Source of the DNA: Kalaharituber pfeilii
Taxonomy: Eukaryota > Ascomycota > Pezizomycetes > Pezizales > Pezizaceae
NCBI GenBank assembly: GCA_015179045.1
Contig: WHUZ01000029.1
Location: 592,210 to 656,209 of the forward strand
Direction: 5' to 3'
DNA: 64,000 nt
A model generated the notes under the pieces. It was given only the letters and a program-made list of their open reading frames with translations. It searched no databases and had not been told where the DNA came from. Shown here piece by piece: positions 30,415-44,140 of the stretch; position 1 is the first letter of the stretch, and the number at the start of each line of letters is the position of its first letter. Both the position numbers and the translations under genes were made by a program.

Positions 30415-32744
30415 ATTGGTACAAATAGGATACCTTGGAGAGGTGGAGAGGTGGAGAAGGGGGGGGAATGGGGGGGTATGGTAAGAATTACCCAGAAAAT
30501 GATACCCATTGAGAGATTTGAGAAGCTGAGAGATGCTGGGAATGGTAGAGATGAATATTTCTATCCAGGGACTAGAAAAAAATGCACCCTCCGTTGTTTT
30601 TATTTTGTTTTTGATTAAAAAATGTCATCTATATTAAGGGGCCCCAACAAGAATAGGAAGTCATTTAGAGCTTTTTTTCCCTCTCTCCTGTTGACCGCGG
30701 TGTAAAGAAAGAAAGAAAGAAGAAAGATTCAATGTATGGTTCGTTCTAGTAACGGGATGGAGATATATATTCAAAGAGAGTTTGATACACAAAAGCCCAT
30801 ACATGCATATGCATACCTAAAGAAACCGTAACACTAAAAATATGAGGGCGAGGGGGGTTATTAGCAGGTATATATATACTAACTAGTATGCGGTTTGTTA
30901 GCTTTTTTAATATTATTTTTCCTCTCCCCCCTTTTTTTTTTTTTTTTTTTTTTTTGGTTCCGAATTTGCGTTGGTTGGGGTTGGTTGGATTACATTGCAT
31001 TGAGAGAAGATGGAAAGCAGGGGTAAGGGGGGTGGGAGGTACAGATATAGGTTGGATTGAGATGTATAGGTTCTTTTTAGATGGCTTTTTTGAAGCGAGG
31101 TTTGGAGGAGAGGGGTTGGATGGTGGGGTGTGAAGGAGGTGGGAGGGTAGGTAGAGGGTAACCTTGAAAAAGTGATGAAAGCAGATAAAGATACTGCGAC
31201 ACGAGACTAGGATACGATATATACTATTCTTTATATGTCTTTTTTTTTGGTTGGGGGGGGGGTTGGTTGGTTGGGGGTGGGATCGTTACCCTGAAAAAGG
31301 GTTGATGGAAGAATAGATACCGAAGATTATCTAACAAGAAGAGTAGTACATTGAGAGAAACACGTGAAGCCGCTTTGACTGTTCCGGGTGAAAATAAGGT
31401 TGATGTTTTACGAAAAGAACGAAGAGTGAAATCAAATAAAAAAAATTTTCAGATAATTTCTTTTCTAACTTCTTTACAGCTACGGCCTCGGATGTATTAA
31501 TATGTATCTGTTTTGTTTTATTGGGGGAGTGGGGGGACTTATAGCAAAAATACAGTATGGGGTATAGGAGTCGACTTATGACAGCACAATTATACATTCT
31601 CACTTATAGTAATATAGTAGCATAACTGGATGGCAGCATAGTAATATCGTGACAATATGGTAATATAAGAGTATGGATATGGGAGACTGTGAATATGATC
31701 CATGAAGGTGGTCTGGTTCCTGTAACCGAGATCTAGATGCATCACATTGTATAAGGGCTTAAACAAAAATGATCAGATACTACAGTCATGGGAAACTAGG
31801 GACCACTATTATGGACCAGTAAAAGGTAAGCAAGAGAGGTGTCCGCTATCCTTGATCTCCAAGGCGTTATCTCACCGGACGGAGGCCGCGCACGTCTCTC
31901 GTATAGACATATATATATTAGTCTTTATATGTATATACATTTTTTTACGTCTCATTTCCGCCTCGGAAATTTGCGCGGATTTGCCTGCCTAGTCTGGTAA
32001 TTTGATTGCGTTGATAGTAAAAAATGGATCGCGAGGATTGGAGGATTTCAAAAGGGTGTTAGATATATAGAGATTGGATTCGAGTTGGAAGATGTACGTT
32101 GATCTAGAGGTGGGGAGGAGTGGGGGTGCTTAAAGGTGCTGTGCTTGTGGTTTACCCTGAAAAGATGGGAGAGGGATTCGGTTAATCTGATTTGATTGAC
32201 CTGGCTGGGGAAGTGGAAATTTTTGATGGGGAAGGAACACGATGTAGTGACTCAAGTGCCCTGACAGCGTCGGTTGCAGAGATGGATGGATTTGTGTATA
32301 TATTTTGGAGAGAGGGTAAGTACTATTAGGGGGAAGTTGAGGGCAAACGTAATTTGCACTGATGAGCATGCGGTGCATAAGCGGTGGAGTCGTCCACCGA
32401 TCTGCGCCCTGGTGGACGTGGTATAGTCTCGTAACCAGGACATGAGGTGACAGTAATTTGGTGTGGCAACAACGTCACTGCCCAACCCAGTCACACGATC
32501 TTGTTCCTCTCGAACGTACATGTAAATCACAAAGTTCTGATCTTTACAACTCTCAGATTCTAGAATTTTCACTCTGTAGGTATCTCTGATATCCGTTTCC
32601 GGTTTTTTTTCCCAAAAACTTTATAGTTAATGGCTCCGGGGAGAATTTAGAAATGATTAAATAAGGTAAGGGTTTTGGCTTTTTTTTATAGTTTCAACAC
32701 CAACGTTACCGATTTGAGAAAAATTTTGGGATAGGTGTTTGCTA
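30415..32744. other. Long interval without recognisable gene
   Basis: It contains homopolymer tracts (T25 at 30931-30955, T and G runs near 31240-31265), tg-rich stretches and short ORFs. No conserved motif, promoter pair or complete repeat is visible. The first hundred bases are probably the 3' UTR of the dehydrogenase. Confidence 0.4.
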
Positions 32745-33489
32745 TGGTGCCGGAAGTTAAAAGCGGACATGAAAATTGCGATACAACCAACCCAACGCAA
32801 AACCTATCAACAACCACAACATGACATGAATTAAGATAGAAATATCAAAAATCGATAGTATTTGAGACGCTCTATCACTCTATGAATTTTTCATGGCGAA
32901 ATCTTTATTCGTTGTAAAACTGATAAGGTTCAAAGTTTTTTACTTTGTTAGGAAATCTACCAGATGTTACATGCCAAGCCTCATACAAAATGGATTAGTC
33001 TTCAAAGGGCTCCCCCGCCTGTGGCTCTTAATATACATGATTTTCAAAGGCCTCTGTACCATATTGATGGCCATCTTTATACGCCTGCATAATACGGAGG
33101 CACTTATTATAATAACGCCAAATAGAGATATCTGAAATAGAAAAAAGAGCCTTGGGTACCGTTTCTCGTAAACCTGCTAAAGAATACTCACAGTTCTCAC
33201 GAGTATATTTTTTTGCTGCACCCCAAAATAGCTCTATAAAATTTATTTCACAATGAAATCGAGGGTAAAATAAAACAATATGTCCCTGTGCCTCAATCAT
33301 TTCTTGTAACTTACCCTTTTGCTCTCTGAAATCTCGCTCATTTGCTAGTAAACGACGTGCACAGTAGATTGCGACCGTGTAAGCGACCTGAAAAGTGCGA
33401 TTGCTCACAATTCTTACCAACAAATTGACACATATGGTGCTGCTTACTAATACGGGCTCGCAATGTTACACTCTTAACTTCCGGCACCA
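32745..33489. mobile_element. Deletion derivative of the TGGTGCC family, empty of foldback
   Basis: The ends TGGTGCCGGAAGTTAA and inverse are flanked by TA (32743-32744 and 33490-33491). The 745-bp copy lacks foldback element 2 and therefore shows the pre-insertion target at about 33444-33456. It also keeps more of the transposase (33028-33423). The flanks share the longer direct repeat ataggtgtttgct. Confidence 0.85.
33028..33423 (-). pseudogene. Transposase C-terminal domain fragment
   Basis: The frame encodes 'NERDFREQKGKLQEMIEAQG', the third catalytic glutamate in CEINFIELFWGAAKK, and YNKCLRIMQAYKDGHQYGT. This corresponds to about residues 560-670 of the transposase at 3371-5452. Both catalytic aspartates are deleted. 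Confidence 0.8.
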
Positions 33490-33491
33490 TA

Positions 33492-36474
33492 GGTGTTTGC
33501 TGATTTTAACCTTTTTGTGGGGGACATTGGGATGAGGCTATGATTAGTCTGGTTGTGCTACTAGTATGATAGCCTCGTGTTCGAGCTTACTAAGCAGAAT
33601 AGGGTCTGGTTCACAAGACTACTGGAGGAATGGTGCCGAGCACCAAAGTTTTTGTCCGCCATGGTGAGCAATGATTGGTTAAAAAAAAAAAAAAAAAGAG
33701 CTATGAGTTTGAGATGGATCAAGGTGGCAGTTGATACTGTAGGCACTTGTTAAAGAATGTACCCCCTAAGGTCACGAAGGTTACGGTGGGGTGGCAAATC
33801 TTGATAGCATATAGATAGTTTTTTTTTTTTCCCTTTTTTGGGGGGGTGGGGGTTTCTGATATTGGGCAACGACGGAGGGTTGGAAGGAAGGTGACCTAGT
33901 CCCGGCTGTATGATATTAGTTCCAACAGTGAGGCGAATGAATTGACAACAATGAAGTACAGTACGGATGTAGCGTTCTGAGACTGCCTTCATTCACAAGT
34001 CTAAGTCTCGTGCGCAGATTCCCCGTACAGCACACGTTGAGTCCCGTGGCCAGCAACGATCTTCTGCCACTGCCAGCCATCCTGCACCACAACATACATC
34101 ACGGGCCATTCCCTCAACAAGCATTTCTAGATAGCCTTGTGCACGGATGTCTTCCGTGACAAATGTCTCACCTGCTCCCGCTCCCATATGTCTATCTCCA
34201 AAAATCTCCCCGCAATTTTTTTACGTCGCTGATAACTTTACATGGCTTATCAGAAGCCAAAATTCCAGTCGCTTCATGCCGGACAATAGTCATTTTCGAT
34301 ACAACGAAGGAGCTCACGTCGTATAGTCCTTTGGCTTGTGCATTAGAGCGCTTTTTCACTTCTACTGCATGGGAAGGTGCTGCGTGATACGGAGTTGGTG
34401 CTACAGAGTGGCGGCTCCCGTCCTTATCTACTGTACTACTTACTTTGCCCCCACTATGGAGCTAAGGCTGGTGGGATGCAGGTTACCTGGTTTTCGCTGC
34501 AAGGGATTATTAACATGCACACAGACATAATGGTTCACTCCTCGGACACGTAACTATCGCCGGTTAAGCAAAATCGATATACCGGTATGCATGGCAGAGT
34601 TAGGTTATTCAATGCCATTGCAGATCTGATCGTCATCGTTTGCTTTTTTCCGCTGCAACGCAACATCATCTGATCATGACGGGAAGGGTTCACATTTGCA
34701 AAATTGCAACATATTCAACATAAACTTTGGGATTTTGACGTGCACCGTTCTATCAAGCTGGTTTGTCAACCTTTGTTTTAGTTTAATGTATCGAAAAGCA
34801 GACTTTGGTTTCATATGGTCAGGTTCTGCTTCCGTTCCCAGGGCAAGTTCTAGAAGTTACTCGAGACTTTCGGCGCTGCACTTAGTCTGATTGCACTACT
34901 TCTCGCAGAGGCAAAGAACCATTTTATTGTAGGGTTAGCCATTACTACACACAATCGAATTTCAACCCTCTATCTCCCGATGAATATACGAGGAGTGGTG
35001 ATGATGTTGCGAGCAGCTCGAGTCCTACCATCAATCTCCTTCCAATATTGCTAGTCTTTCGGCTGTACATGCACCTTTCCAGCCCTGCATCCTATCCCGG
35101 CACAAACTTACATACAGAGCGTTAAATCCATGCAGCCTGCGATAGCACACCTCCCACAAGTTTCGGCGGCGCTGTATGTTTCGTGGGGTAATCGATCTGA
35201 AGTCCCCTGCAGGCAATATCAGGCTGGTGCCCGCTCTGGTGCCCCTTGTCGTCCGAGAGACCTGAGCTCTAGTCACGAGGCAGATTTTTAAAAACGTTTC
35301 ACCATGAAATAAAGCAGAATGCATCTGATTTATTACATACTGCCTTTGCCATCATTCAGCTCTTTCTCGGCTACATCGGCCACGAAATAGAGTAGAGAGC
35401 TATCGCACTATAGAGAGGTGCATGGATATTAGGAAAATGGGGGTCACTAGCGAGACTTGGTTTCTTGCATGCATTGGCTCTAAAAGCCGACTATATGCAA
35501 GGCATCCCTTCGTGTGGGTGTCAACGTCGGTGGTGCACAGGTGAATCTGGAGGCCAAGAATCTTACCGATTTTTCACTATGTATAACCAGTTTTCTCTAT
35601 ATGATAGCGAGGGCACTTTCTTTACCTGTGTAGACAAGGAAGCTCGCCTCCCTTCACTATAGCCAGGTTTTCACTAAAAAGAGGTTCAGTATAGCCAGGG
35701 TCACCTGTACTGTACTTCCCAATCCTCGTTGCCTTCCGCTAGCCCCCTGAGCTCCTTGCACGCATGCCAGACTCCGCTACCAAATTAATAAAACCACTAT
35801 GCAAGAAAACCCTTTTTGAGAATCGCTTGTCTTGCTGAAAAGTTCTAGTCCCTGATTACGCTTTGCTTGCAGGAGGGCCATACAATTATGGCCTGCAAGT
35901 TCTTGTGGCTCAATGAATATGATGGTAGCTTTGCAGTGGGTGTAATCTGGGTTAGCAAATCGAAATGGCTTAGATGTATAGGTGGTTATAATTTTTCGGA
36001 TAATATTTTTTATTTTTTTTATTTTATTTATTTATTTATTTATTTATTTTTTTTTGAACTTAACATCTAGCATATCAGACGCTGCACTGGCATATCCCAC
36101 GATAGTACTATCACAGGAATATGTAGAGCTGGCAGTTCACCGGCCGCGGAGTGCCGCTGACTATACTTTGGGTGTAACCTACCAGGCAGGCATAACCCCA
36201 GAGTAAGCGCTGATACCGCTAGCGAGTGCAGGGGAAGGATGTGGGGGAGGGGAGCTGAGCGACAGTCACCTCAAGCATCGTATACACATATGGCGGACCT
36301 TTTTTTCGGACCATACCCAATGATTATATATCCACCCAGCCTCACGGGGACTGATGATTCAAGTATCTCCCACTGTTCCTCGAGGCTAATAATCTCTTCC
36401 GATCAACTGACGGAGGTCCAGTTTGCTGCCGGGGATATCTGTTACTCTATACCATAGGCGTGGAGCATTGAACA
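33492..36474. other. Long interval without recognisable gene
   Basis: Contents include an A17 tract at 33680-33696, preceded by a family-A-like cgccatggtgagcaatga; a copy of the tagtctg-ttg dispersed motif near 33543 and 34873; and a (TTTA)n tract at about 36022-36052. Short ORFs show no domains. The last few hundred bases presumably contain the transporter promoter. Confidence 0.4.
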
Positions 36475-39053
36475 ATGTCGTCGCCACCACTCCCGTCAGA
36501 CGTATTTTCAACACCTCATCCAATCTCCGGTTCTTCGCCGGAGAACCGTTGCACTATCATCCGCTCGCACATGTTGTCATCATCATTTTCTCGTTCCTCG
36601 ATACCTGCCGAGCGGACCCCCCTGTTGAGCGTCCTACCATCTTCTTTTCCGAGAGGCACAGCTGGGGTAATCGTACAACAGGCGTTCCCTGTGTATACTG
36701 GGAACAATGAAGAAACGTATGTTCTTGAGGAAGAAGCTGGCGGCCGGTCAGCGCCCGCCTTGACGCAAATAGGAACTATTGGGCTCTCGAGTGAAGTCAA
36801 CCCGATGCCAGTGGTACATGCTACCTCAATAAGTTCTGAGTCAAGCTCATCCTTGAGCTCATTGGCCTCAGTAGATTTAAAACGCGATGATGGGTTGATA
36901 AAGATTGCAGATGAGGAAACACCGCTAATACCTAAAACATCTTATGGGAAAGAAAGTGAGGTTCGGAATTGCAGATTCCTCATTCCAATGAGTGAGAGGC
37001 AATTCCGGGTGATTTTAATAGGAATCCTGACAGTCAATTTCGTGCGTAATTAACTGGAGTTACCATTTATTTCTGAGCATAGAAAATTTACTGATATTAA
37101 CTAGGTTGGTGCGTTTGACTCGACTATCATGGCCTCTACGCATCCATCAGTGACTTCTACTTTTAAGTCCTCAAATAGTGCATCATGGCTGAGCACGTCA
37201 TTTCTTTTGACATCGACCTGCTTTCAGCCGCTATTTGGGCGGCTGGCTGATATTTTTGGCAGAAGACTCCCATTTGCAGTATCATTATTTCTGTTTTCCT
37301 TTGGGACAGTATGGTGTGCTTTGTCCCAGAGTGTTGGGAGCTTCATTGCTGCGAGGGCAGTATGCGGAGTCGGATGCGGCGGAATCTGGACGATGGGTAA
37401 GTAATCATGATTACTGGGATTTTTTTTTCATATAGTTTTCCTGATTCTGGAGCCGAGATTCTTACGCAATACATATAGGCGCCGTTGTTCTCTCAGACAT
37501 CATCCCAATTGAACTTCGAGGGACATACCAGAGCTGGAATAATCTTGGATATGGGATGGGCTCGATGTGAGTTCTCCGGAGATCAGGCAATCCCTGCGTG
37601 TGGCTTTCTAATGTTGTTTATGTAGGATGGGTGCTGCTCTTGGTGGGTTCATGGCTGATACAATTGGTTGGAGATGGGTATTTGGGGTAAATATATTCTC
37701 CTTCGAGTATAGCGAACGATACACAATCTAACATGGAGAAAAAAAATCCAGGTTCAAATGCCGCCTGCCCTGATTTGCACTGCTATTATCTCCTTGACAA
37801 TTCCGGAACCGCCAGACTCACCCCATAAGCAAACTTCATTTTCTGCTCCTTCCAGGAGTCAAACACCACGTGCACGACCTCGCAAGTTAAAGAAATTTGA
37901 CCTTGCGGGAAGCTTTTTTCTGGTAAGTTACCGCCGACTTTCATCGTCGCTTTCTGGGGCTTCATAGCTGACATTGAGTTTGTAGCTCACATCAACGGCA
38001 TTGATTATATTCGGCCTGAGTACTGGTGGAAATGTGTTCCCCTGGGGAAGCAAGATTGTTATGTCGTCACTTATTGTCGGCACGCTGCTATGGATGGTAT
38101 TCATTAGGGTCGAGAAGACGGCACAGGCCCCAATAATGCCACTGAAAATGGTGTGGAGTCGCCCACGTAATTTTCTAGTGGGTTGCAATTTCCTGTACAT
38201 GGTTGCCACGAATAGCGTAGGTTTACCGACTTCCTCATATCCCGAATTCCAAAAGGAAAGACAGAATAGTGACTTTGACTTAAAACAGATTATATTCAAC
38301 CTCCCGCTCTATTTCCAAGCCGTCCGACTCGAGTCTGCGACTGTGGCCGGAGGCCGCCTCCTCATTCCCTCGATGGCTACCACTCTCTCAGCTGTGTCCA
38401 CGGGCGTCATTATCACGTACACGGGCCGTCTCAAGCCCACCCTATGGCTGGGGACTGGACTCATCATCTTCGGCGCCATCCTGATCGCGACTATCGGCCG
38501 CGACTTTTCTAACCTGCACTACTTTTTCATCCTGATACCCCTGAACCTCGGGATTGGGTTTGCGTTGCCCAGCACGATCATGAGCATGCTTGCGGTGTCG
38601 ACACAGACAGACCAGGCTGTGGCCACAGCTACATTGTTCCTCTGGCGCAGCCTCGGGTGCGTGCTTGGGGTCGCGAGTGGGTCGCTCATTGTGCAGAACA
38701 TGCTCAGGATCGGGCTGGAGAGGTACGTGGACGGGAGCGCCTGGGGGAGGAGCAGGGACGAGGACGCGGAGGTGATCGAGAAGGTCTGGAAGAGCGTGGC
38801 GGCATTGGCGGAGTTGGAGGAGAGGTATAGAGTGCAGGTGCAGAGGGCGTATGAAGGGGCGTTGATCGGCGCGTTTAGGTGGGCCGTCGCGGCAGCGGTG
38901 ATCGGGGGTGCAATGGTGGTGGCGGTTAAGCTGCCGCCGTTGAAAGGGCTTGATGAGTACAGAAAGGTGGAGGAGGAGCAGCAGGATTTGGAGGATTGTG
39001 AGGAGGATTATGCACAGGTGGAGGGGGTTGAGGTGGGAAGGGGGAGGAATTGA
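36475..39053 (+). CDS. MFS transporter, vacuolar Vba/Fnx1-like (DHA2 type)
   Basis: Exons: 36475-37041, 37105-37396, 37479-37566, 37626-37686, 37752-37922, 37986-38216, 38289-39053; 724 aa. The last intron (38217-38288, gtaggt...tttgacttaaaacag) is 72 nt and in frame, so it could be retained; removing it joins helix NFLYMVATNS to IIFNLPLYFQAV. The membrane part starts near residue 180 with 'LIGILTVNFVGAFDSTIMAS'. It carries the MFS motif GRLADIFGRR, then RAVCGVGCGG, 'ELRGTYQSWNNLGYGMGSMM' and GWRWVFG, typical of fungal vacuolar basic-amino-acid/multidrug permeases that exchange protons. The about 180-residue cytosolic N-terminus is Ser-rich with two acidic-dileucine-like motifs (ERTPLLS, EETPLIP) used for vacuolar sorting. 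The C-terminus is acidic. Substrate is unknown. Confidence 0.88.
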
Positions 39054-40740
39054 GAGTAATAGCTTGCAAGGGGAAGAGAGGGGAAGGGGAGAGGTCAGGG
39101 TAATAGGGTTTGGCAGAAGGGGCAGGACTGGGTGGGGTTGACGGATTATGAAGGTTGAAAGGCTATACTAAAAAAAAAGAGAGAGGGTGTATTATATACA
39201 TGGACTGGATTTTTTTTGAAACGATTTTGTTTTCTTGTTTTCTGGGGTGTCATTTTTTGCATTTGAGGTTTTGCTCTATCATACCGTTTTCATGAAAATC
39301 TTGACCTTTTTTTCTTCTTTTCATACCTCTGTATTTTTTTTTATTGTCTTTTTAACTTCATTCTGGAACGGAGATATAGTATAAGAATATATACCAAGTA
39401 CTTAGCTATGATACCGAAGTATGGCTCTAATCCTCCTTGAGGTGTTGTAATTTTTGAATGGACCATAACGGGTAAGAATTTACGAAGCACACTGTGGGGG
39501 AGAGTTATATTCTCTTTTTATTCCATCTTGGAGAATCAAGTTCTGCCTGATGTTGTAGTTGAAGACTCACTAGTTATATTCTTCTTGACATAACCCCTGA
39601 GGATTTGCACTATATAGCTACCTACCTACTCTTGGCTGGCTTCACAACAGCGGCCTGTTACTCGTTTGCCAGGAAGTTGATTTAGAGCTCGCCAAAGCTA
39701 TGACGCTCAGCAAAGACGTAAATGTAACGTACATTCCTCTGCGCAGGATAAACAACGTTCTCTCCGATGGCAAAATTCCCGAGGAGAGAGCATCTTCAAA
39801 CCCTGGATATACCTTGCCCTTTCTTATTCGTATCGATCTCGAATCATTGGAGTACCGTTGTCAGGCTTCAGTAGTGACAAAAATGATGGACAAGGGGGCA
39901 GTGGGGGTTAGGTCATTTTTGTGTTTGGTACGTACCTTGATGTATATTTTCAAGCTTTTGGGGATGCAAGGGGGTGCAGACTAGGAAGAATGCTTAATTC
40001 AACGTCCACTCCCCACCCTTACATCATCATGTTTTTTAACTTAGCCTGATGCTGCTGGGGAGTTTTTTTTTTTTTTTTTCCTATTTTGAAAGCATCGGTG
40101 ATATGGTGACTTGATAGATCCCCTCTCTAAGGTCTGCGGAGCTCAGAGCCGTGTTCAGCCTCGTCCTACCACTCACGTGACGATTTCGGAATCGATATTT
40201 ACGGTTTTCTATTTGGACGGGGATTACGGTACAAAAGAAGCCCAAATCTACGATCCTTGAGGGTGATAATCAAAGTACCAATCGTAGAATATCGCTTCCT
40301 GCGATCCGTAGCGACCGTGGCAAGAAACCGAGCGTAGCAAGTACTTTGAATACTATATATCGAGAAAATAAATCTTTGCCAAGAGAGCAATGAATTCGCT
40401 CTGCCTAGAGCCTTTTTCTACGTCCTTTGTCCGCGAGCGAGAACAGCTCCGGGGTGGGCTTTCTTCGTTTTAAGCGCAGAGTTTACTTGCCATGAAAAGA
40501 GATACTACAAGTATAGGTGGAATTATAAGAGATTTTGCTGTGGGAGTTGAAGGTTAAAATTCATGTAAGATACGTACAAAGGGTAATGTGTACACAAGAC
40601 CCATAATTATAAATTTATGTAGTAGAGAGAAAAGCCGAAATTTCGCGCAGGAAGGGAAATAACGTACATGTATAGCTATCTATAAAATAACAATAAATAC
40701 ATACTCTACGTATGAGTACCAAAAACTAGGAATGTAGTAG
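39054..40740. other. Interval without recognisable gene
   Basis: The start is probably the transporter 3' UTR. A T18 tract lies at 40063-40079. The stretch 40224-40262 repeats, inverted, part of 7864-7902. The ORF at 39700-39984 shows no domain. Confidence 0.4.
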
Positions 40741-41625
40741 TCAGTCAGCCTCAGTCTTCCCACTTCCTTCGTCGTCATCGGAAGTCCATTCATCCTCATC
40801 CTTATCCTCATCCTCAGTCACTAGGATATCATGCTATAGTGCACCTGTATGGTTGACAAAATACCTACGCCCGTCATTGGTTACGAGTCCTACTAACTCG
40901 ACAATAGCTCAAGCAGGTATGGCCTCAAGTGTGCTTGGTCCATTGGTATATACAAGCATCCCATCAGTATAAGGGGTAATTTTCGTACGTAGGCCAAAGA
41001 CCCACCTGACCATAGATGGCCACTTGCTGTAATGGTCATGAAGAATTTAACCTCTACAAAGGCATATTCACAGCCGTCTTCATCAGTATCTACTGCTTCA
41101 CAAGCAAAATCAGGAGCAGGCGGGACATACCAAGTTTTTATGCCCATACCTGGACAGCGGTAGCGACATAGCATGCTGCCTCAGATATTTTGGTGAGTGT
41201 GGAATGTACAAAAGGACTTCCATTGTGTGATTTCTTTATCCACTGTACCCCACTCAGAACGCAAACCACAATGGTGCAAGAATTTCAAAATTGCACGCTT
41301 TTCATGTGTCTGGAGAAGATGGTTCTTTCGACCCTTAAGAGTACCGCCTATGATTCTTGATTGATTTTTGGTACCCCTTATCTCGAAGCTCCTCCCAAGT
41401 CAGTTCATTATCTTCAGAATTTTCTGCTTTACGGTGCAGATACCTTGCGATAGAGTAAATGCACATATGTGGGCATTGCTGCCTCTGGAAATAAAGCCGA
41501 GTTTGTTGTGGAAGGTATAATATCAGGCCGTTTAGCATATGGAAGAGTATAGGGAAGGATTTCATTTGCTCGCGAATCAAGATAATGTTCATGAGGTCCT
41601 CATTGGCGTGGCGGCGTGATTTCAC
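40740..41625 (-). pseudogene. Degenerate ORF of a repetitive protein, function unknown
   Basis: Read on the minus strand, consecutive segments look protein-coding but are broken by stops and frame changes: 41625-41335 ('GLILYLPQQTRLYFQRQQ'), 41340-41175 (GRKNHLLQTHEKRAILKFL), 41174-40893 ('GIKTWYVPPAPDFACEAV') and an acidic tail (TEDEDKDEDEW) near 40810. The order and the acidic end recall the last part of large fungal transposase-like proteins, but I do not recognise the family. Confidence 0.4.
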
Positions 41626-41639
41626 CTAGTCTAAAGCTA

Positions 41640-43120
41640 AATCCGTATTCACTTAATCCCCTTTGTCAATCATACTTACAGCTTTAGAAAGGATGCTGCA
41701 GGTTCTCTTCATAGGAAATTGCCAAAAAAAAAAAACACGCAGTGGGCCTGCCCATCGCGACAAGCTTTTGTTGTATAGGCTTATCCACGGAGTAACTCTA
41801 GGTATAAAATCAGTATCTTATAAGAACCATCCTCTCTGTAGCAGGAAGCTTATAATTACTTGAATTAATGGACACTGACCTCTTCCAGATATATCATTAG
41901 CACTGTCAGAAATTTTCTTTTTACAGTTATCACATAACTGATATGGTTCTGAATGGCATTCTATCCCCAACTTGTCCAGGAATTTACTCAGTACCTGTCG
42001 CCGACAAATACTCAGTATTGGGATAGTGAATTAGCTCTTTAGACATTGCTTCAGTCCGAGCTATGCTTTGTGAATCTTTCAAGATAGCAGTAGATTATGC
42101 CTCCTGATTGTCCTATCCTGCTTTCCCAGACTCTTGTGCAAAATCAATCAGACACCATGGTTCTCCACATGAACTACTGCTCGAGCGTCTGGTGGGTCTA
42201 TTCCGGCTCCTAATAATCCAGAAGAAGAGGTTATCATTATAGTTTTAAAGATAGAAGTAGCAGTGTCCAAAGAATTCGAAGGGGATAGAAAGGTGGAGTC
42301 TGACACGCATTCGCACGTTCCATTCAGCAGGCCCTTATTTTAATCCCCATCCTGCGGTATATATGTGCCCACGTCACCTCTCACAAAGCACGAACGCTTT
42401 GTTATTGATACACTATGGTTCTTTAAGGCCTCTGTCACTGTGTCTTCAATACCACGGGCAAAGCTTTAAGGAAAACTGCCAGCTCGTCTGTTGTTAGTTC
42501 CTGGTTTGTCGAGAGATTTTGTATGGAAGAGGAGAGCACTGAGGCCTCAAAGTGTGAGGATCTTTGTACTTCATTCTAAGCTATAGCATATCCTGATACA
42601 TTTAAGTTGCTGATCTCAATCACTTTCTGGAGGATATCGATGGCTGGAGGACAGTCTCAAATCGGAGGGAGGGCTCACCACATACAGATGCCAAGCCAAA
42701 TTGAAAGTGAAAAGCGCTTGGCAACAACAGTATATTTCCATTTATGGAAGCGACTACCGGATTAGGCCCTTTCTCTACGGGCAGTCCGTCTCTATCTATA
42801 ACCCCCCTCACTAGGGCAACTCCACTCCATATTAAGTAGAAATAAGTATAATCTTAACTCCCAAGCAACACAGAACGTTCAAAGGGAGGTAACTTGTTCG
42901 GGTTTGCCATGTACGCGCACAAAGATGGGGATATTGTAAGAAAGAAAAACTTAGACGCAAGGGAACAGGAATGAACTACGGCCCAATAATTCAGAAAACA
43001 GAATTCGCCAACAGAACATGCTAAAGCTCCTGATATATACATATGAAATACTGTCCCTCGAATATCCCAACACTGTTGTTTATGTTCCTAGCGTACTTGC
43101 CATTGCCATCTTCCAATATA
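41640..43120. other. Interval without recognisable gene
   Basis: Short ORFs in all frames, no domain, no complete repeat. The left part may be an upstream remnant of the degenerate ORF at 40740-41625. Confidence 0.35.
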
Positions 43121-44138
43121 CAGTCACATGGCAAAAGAAAGTGTACACCTAAATTTGCATAATTTGATGTCTTAGACCTGCATACGCGCTATTACCGCCA
43201 GTAACGCCAATAAGGAACATTGAAATGGAGTTGAATTGTAAGATTGGGGCAAAGTAAATTTTGAAGATAACTCTTGAAGGAGATTAAAGGTCAATAAGAA
43301 ATATACCGTCACCTATCTATAACTATATCTACCTAAAACAGAAATCTACCCTATTCATAAAGACTCTCAAGTTCGTCTCTTCTGCCAAACCTGCCATCTC
43401 ATTAACTAAACATGCCGCCTCATCTACCAAAGTTAGGTCTCTTCCTAGCTCTCCACTTCTGATAGCCCTTATGCTGGAGGTTCTGATCGAGGGTTCGCAA
43501 GTGAACTTAGTTGTCTAGAGTTTCCTTTAGATTTTCCTGTAAGAGAGCTTTGATAGAGATGGGTCGCAATCAAGCAAAGCAGTGATAGAGTCCATAACAT
43601 TCTCACTTAGCTTTTTTGGACTTCCACTCTTAGGCATATTTGCAGCAGTGCCTCGCTCCTTGTAACACTTAAGAAAAGCTTGAGTAGTACTCTTAAGCCA
43701 ACCCAATTGATCTGCAATCTGTTGAAATGATGACCCTTGCTGGTGCAGAAGGACAATTTGGCCTTTTTCACAGTCAGTCATCTGTTTCTTAGGAGCAGTA
43801 GTGTTGGTACTAGTAGAAGAGGCGGTACTGGAGGCAGAAGTGCCGGCAATATTAGCTGAGGAGGCAGCAGTTTGAGATGATATTATTAGGTAGGATTTTG
43901 TAAATTCGGCTGTCAGTTACCTGTACGCAGCTGTAGATTTTTCCTTAACTTCCGGTCCCCTTTAGGAGTCGACTTTATATTTTTCTACTCCTTAATTTTG
44001 AAAATTGTCTCCAGGTCAGAATTCCCAATAGTACAATGTTGTGAGACATATGTCCAAGATACGCGCGTGTGGTATGTCTTAATCAAGCACAGGCCAAAGA
44101 TTATGCAAAGGTGTACACTTTCTTTTGCCATGTGACTG
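43121..44138. mobile_element. Tc1-type element, internally deleted
   Basis: Inverted ends CAGTCACATGGCAAAAGAAA continue as gtgtacacct, with TA on each side (43119-43120 and 44139-44140). The CAGT start and TA target are typical of Tc1. The 1018 bp encode only the N-terminal DNA-binding part of a transposase. Confidence 0.85.
43527..43781 (-). pseudogene. Tc1 transposase N-terminal fragment
   Basis: The 84-residue frame (MTDCEKGQIVLLHQQG, IADQLGWLKSTTQAFLK, then YKERG...PKSGSPKKLSE) is the paired-like helix-turn-helix pair of Tc1 transposases. The catalytic DDE domain is missing. Confidence 0.75.
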
Positions 44139-44140
44139 TA

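Noticed and set aside
35031..35324. Minus-strand ORF of 97 codons
   Set aside because: No domain, no splice context and no repeat relation; composition looks random.
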